Assembly: GCA_029251065.1 (NCBI GenBank)
Contig: JAQXEB010000124.1
Span: forward strand, 1 to 24,255
DNA length: 24,255 nt
From: Luminiphilus sp.
Lineage (GTDB): Bacteria; Pseudomonadota; Gammaproteobacteria; Pseudomonadales; Halieaceae
Reading direction: 5' to 3'
The notes under the pieces are model-generated. The model saw only the letters and a program-made list of their open reading frames with translations, was not told where the DNA came from and made no database searches. The translations under genes and the position numbers were made by a program. Positions within the stretch are counted from its first letter, which is position 1. Each line of letters starts with the position of its first letter. Positions 21,955-24,255 of this stretch are shown here, piece after piece.

Positions 21955-24255
21955 TCGTCCGAAGCTTTCTTCGACTTACTCGTTGAGAGACTGGCATCAA
22001 ACACCCGCATGAACTTTACTGCCGGTGAGCTGATCGGACCACTCACGGAATAAACCCCACTCGACAGCCGAGTCATCTGATCTTCAAACACTTTGCTGGC
22101 GAGGTAGGCTCCCGCGGCAATCGGAAGCCCTCCCGCCAAGGCTGCGACCCAGGGGATGTTGTCAACAAGGGGGAGAGTCACAACCAGTTCGGCGTCAATT
22201 TCCTCTGTCTGCGTCGAAAAATCGCCCCCCAAGGTGAGACTGCCGCCTCCGTTGCGAATAGAGAATTCGTTGACCCTAACCTCGCCTTTATTGAGAGAAA
22301 AATCGCCGCGCGCACGATCAAAGGTCAGGCCTGGATCGAACAGTTGATTGACATTCGCTCGCTGAACCAAACCGGCCAGATTAAACACACCGATAAATCG
22401 TAAGGGGTCGGTTGCCTGTGAAGGTATCGGTAAAAATGAACCCGATGACAGCTGAAGCTCAACGTCTCCGGAGAGCTTACTCGGCGCCCAATTAATCGGT
22501 GCACCATCCCAGGCCAGCTCCCCTTTAATAGTGCCCGCAGAAAAATCCACAACAGACTTCGCATCCAGCAGTGTTAATGCATTGGTCGCATCAGCAAGTG
22601 TTAGATCGATCGATGTTCGCGTGCTGGCTGTTCTCCGGTCCCAAGTAATCTCGGTATCCGGCTCAAAATTGACGCCGTCCACCTGCCCTTCAAACGCGAA
22701 GAGGCGCACTTCTTCCTCGCTACTTTGAGCATCAAATGACAAGCTCCCCAGGTCTTTTTCGTTAAGCATAAGCGAGGCGATACTGACCGTCGTCATCGGC
22801 CATGCACCGCCCACAACGGCCGATTCGCCACTCACACCACGGCCCGCATCAATCTTAGGGAGTGCGCTGAGGTTTAACCGATCGAATTGCACATTGAATA
22901 GTGGCTCACGTGCGTCAAAGTCTATGTTCGCCGCAAAGTAGTCGCTGGCGACCTCAAACGAGGCGTTCTGATCCTGGTACCGGCCTGAAGACCGAAACGC
23001 ACCAAGCGCAGTATCTCCAAAACGCAATGCGTCGGTAGACACATCTCGCCAAACAACACTTGGACCAGCAAAGTCTGCAGACCCTGACAACGCGCCGACG
23101 AGCTGGGACCACGCCAACGCATCAATCTCAACCAGATGACCGGATATATCGACAGTACCCTCAACACTGTTTGGATTAAGCCGGGGTTCATTCTCCGACC
23201 CTATGCTCACCGCGGCACGCCAGGCTTGCGTGGTATCACGAGACACTTTCGCCGCCATAAGGTCTGCATAGTTGATCGTGGCGCTCAATGACTCCGATAG
23301 AGCAAGATCAACATTCATCGAGGAGGGGTCTTGAGCGGCTTTGGCGAACGGTTCGGGTAATCCGACCACGAGCCCGTCAAGATCAGACGTCATCTGTACC
23401 GCAACACCGTCACCCGCTTGAAAAGCAATATCGACCTCAGTCTCCCCGGCCAACAGCTCGTCCGGAACACTTCGCCCCAGTAAATGAGTGATCTCAGGTC
23501 TCCCCAGTAACACCTGAGTTTTCACAGATAAATTGGTTTGATTAAGACCTAAACTACTCTTCGCCAAGTCAAGGTCAAGGGCGAGTGGGCGGCCTAGAAA
23601 AAACCCGTCAATAGCGCCTTCAGTAATTCCTGTCGGGTACTCATAGACAAACTCCCCCGAAAGTTTGTTCAGTTCAATCGGCAGACCTGCGAAACCTAGC
23701 GAGGCATCACGAATCAATACCCTCGTCGACACATCGGGAATACGTCGTGCCCCCTTGATCGGCACAGAGAGCGCTAAGCGGCCCGTCACCCCGCCTGATG
23801 TGGTTAAGTCTGATAACACCTGACTCACTCGGACCGGAAGGTACGGAAGCGCTGCCACGTGATTCACTGCCTTATCCAAATCGCCCTCAATAGTGGCGTG
23901 GGCCGTTAACAGGCGCGTCTCTAAAACCTTACCAACCTGCACAAGACCACTCGAAACCGCCAGCGAACCGACCGTTGCCGAATCGATGTCGAACGTCACC
24001 AACGCGTTATCAATACTCACATGGCCCAGCACGCGCTCCGCCAGCGGCAACTCGGGGCGCATGATGACAGCAACCAAATCTGCCTCAGCCGATATCTGAA
24101 TTGATCGAAGCGGCGCGTCACGCTTCCTGATTCCGCCGCGCAGTACAAAGCCAACACGCCTAGCCTCGCCAGTGCCCAAGGACGATTGCATCCACCGATA
24201 AGCGTCCGAATCGATCGTCTTGGGCGTAAACTCAAGCACACGCTGTGTCGACGCC
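21915..24255 (-). CDS. yhdP: YhdP-type AsmA-like lipid transport protein, C-terminal part
   Basis: YhdP is a very large inner-membrane AsmA-like protein that helps move phospholipids to the outer membrane, together with TamB and YdbH in E. coli. About 779 codons are visible, open to the window edge, so the N-terminal part and true start lie outside. The repetitive beta-strand pattern with DUF3971/AsmA-like C-terminal features is clear: VQFDRLNLSALPKID, KGELAWDGAP, SFLPIPSQATDPLRFIGVFNLAGL, FDRARGDFSLNKGEV, and the closing LPLVDNIPWVAALAGGLP, ASKVFEDQ, GPISSPAVKFMRVFD. It ends in a short hydrophilic Ser/Lys-rich tail encoded antisense to darP. tldD and a nitrilase gene, often found near yhdP, are not between it and darP. 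Confidence 0.92.
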   Translation of the reverse strand, partial: ASTQRVLEFTPKTIDSDAYRWMQSSLGTGEARRVGFVLRGGIRKRDAPLRSIQISAEADLVAVIMRPELPLAERVLGHVSIDNALVTFDIDSATVGSLAVSSGLVQVGKVLETRLLTAHATIEGDLDKAVNHVAALPYLPVRVSQVLSDLTTSGGVTGRLALSVPIKGARRIPDVSTRVLIRDASLGFAGLPIELNKLSGEFVYEYPTGITEGAIDGFFLGRPLALDLDLAKSSLGLNQTNLSVKTQVLLGRPEITHLLGRSVPDELLAGETEVDIAFQAGDGVAVQMTSDLDGLVVGLPEPFAKAAQDPSSMNVDLALSESLSATINYADLMAAKVSRDTTQAWRAAVSIGSENEPRLNPNSVEGTVDISGHLVEIDALAWSQLVGALSGSADFAGPSVVWRDVSTDALRFGDTALGAFRSSGRYQDQNASFEVASDYFAANIDFDAREPLFNVQFDRLNLSALPKIDAGRGVSGESAVVGGAWPMTTVSIASLMLNEKDLGSLSFDAQSSEEEVRLFAFEGQVDGVNFEPDTEITWDRRTASTRTSIDLTLADATNALTLLDAKSVVDFSAGTIKGELAWDGAPINWAPSKLSGDVELQLSSGSFLPIPSQATDPLRFIGVFNLAGLVQRANVNQLFDPGLTFDRARGDFSLNKGEVRVNEFSIRNGGGSLTLGGDFSTQTEEIDAELVVTLPLVDNIPWVAALAGGLPIAAGAYLASKVFEDQMTRLSSGVYSVSGPISSPAVKFMRVFDASLSTSKSKKASDDQSVEGSSESERR

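Noticed and set aside
1..24255. Search by eye for CRISPR arrays, insertion sequences, prophage, tRNA or rRNA genes, toxin-antitoxin or defence genes
   Set aside because: None seen: gaps between genes are all under about 185 bp, and every substantial open frame is either a known housekeeping gene or a shadow of one.

Overview
The window is a compact stretch of conserved housekeeping genes from a gammaproteobacterium. The evidence is gene content and order: petA-petBC-sspA-sspB, rplM-rpsI, zapE, zapG (yhcB), a Nif3-like gene with a DegS/AlgW protease, murA-hisG-hisD, mlaC-ibaG, yrbG-kdsD-kdsC-lptC-lptA-lptB-rpoN-hpf-rapZ, mgtE, darP (yjgA) and yhdP. From memory, this resembles the Pseudomonas/marine gammaproteobacterial arrangement more than the E. 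coli one. A short-form HisG, MgtE after rapZ and a bc1 complex all fit an aerobic, probably aquatic gammaproteobacterium. A Cellvibrionales/Halieaceae-type organism is only a guess. I see no tRNA, rRNA, CRISPR array, insertion sequence or phage gene, and codon use looks uniform. No gene-free stretch exceeds about 185 bp.

Layout. 1-1151: tail of an unidentified + strand ORF, then sspB and sspA (minus). 1182-1214: a strong hairpin separating sspAB from the upstream bc1 operon. 1234-3866: Rieske protein and a single fused cytochrome b/c1 gene (minus). 3976-4042: two hairpins behind rpsI. 4050-4881: rplM-rpsI (minus) with a candidate promoter. 4960-6679: zapE (minus) and zapG (plus), divergent. 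6684-8632: Nif3-like (minus) and degS-like protease (plus), divergent around a palindrome. 8644-12792: one minus-strand run mlaC-ibaG-murA-hisG-hisD with tiny gaps or overlaps. 12944-17179: plus-strand yrbG-kdsD-kdsC-lptC-lptA-lptB, the first five genes linked by 4-nt overlaps. 17275-21954: rpoN, hpf, rapZ, mgtE, darP (plus). 21915-24255: 3' part of yhdP (minus), overlapping the end of darP.

Function. Much of the window serves the cell envelope: MurA for peptidoglycan, KdsD/KdsC for Kdo, LptC/A/B for LPS transport, MlaC and YhdP for phospholipid traffic, a DegS-like protease for envelope stress, and ZapE/ZapG for division. The remainder covers respiration (bc1), translation (L13, S9, HPF, DarP), ClpXP adaptor/stringent response (SspA/SspB), histidine synthesis and sigma-54.

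I did not find a new biological system. The most interesting points are losses and fusions relative to the textbook gene order: petB and petC are one ORF with an internal signal-peptide-like segment; mlaC stands alone without mlaF, mlaE, mlaD or mlaB; and the PTS-Ntr genes ptsN and npr are missing around rapZ, with a doubtful HPr-like trace in the rapZ-mgtE gap.
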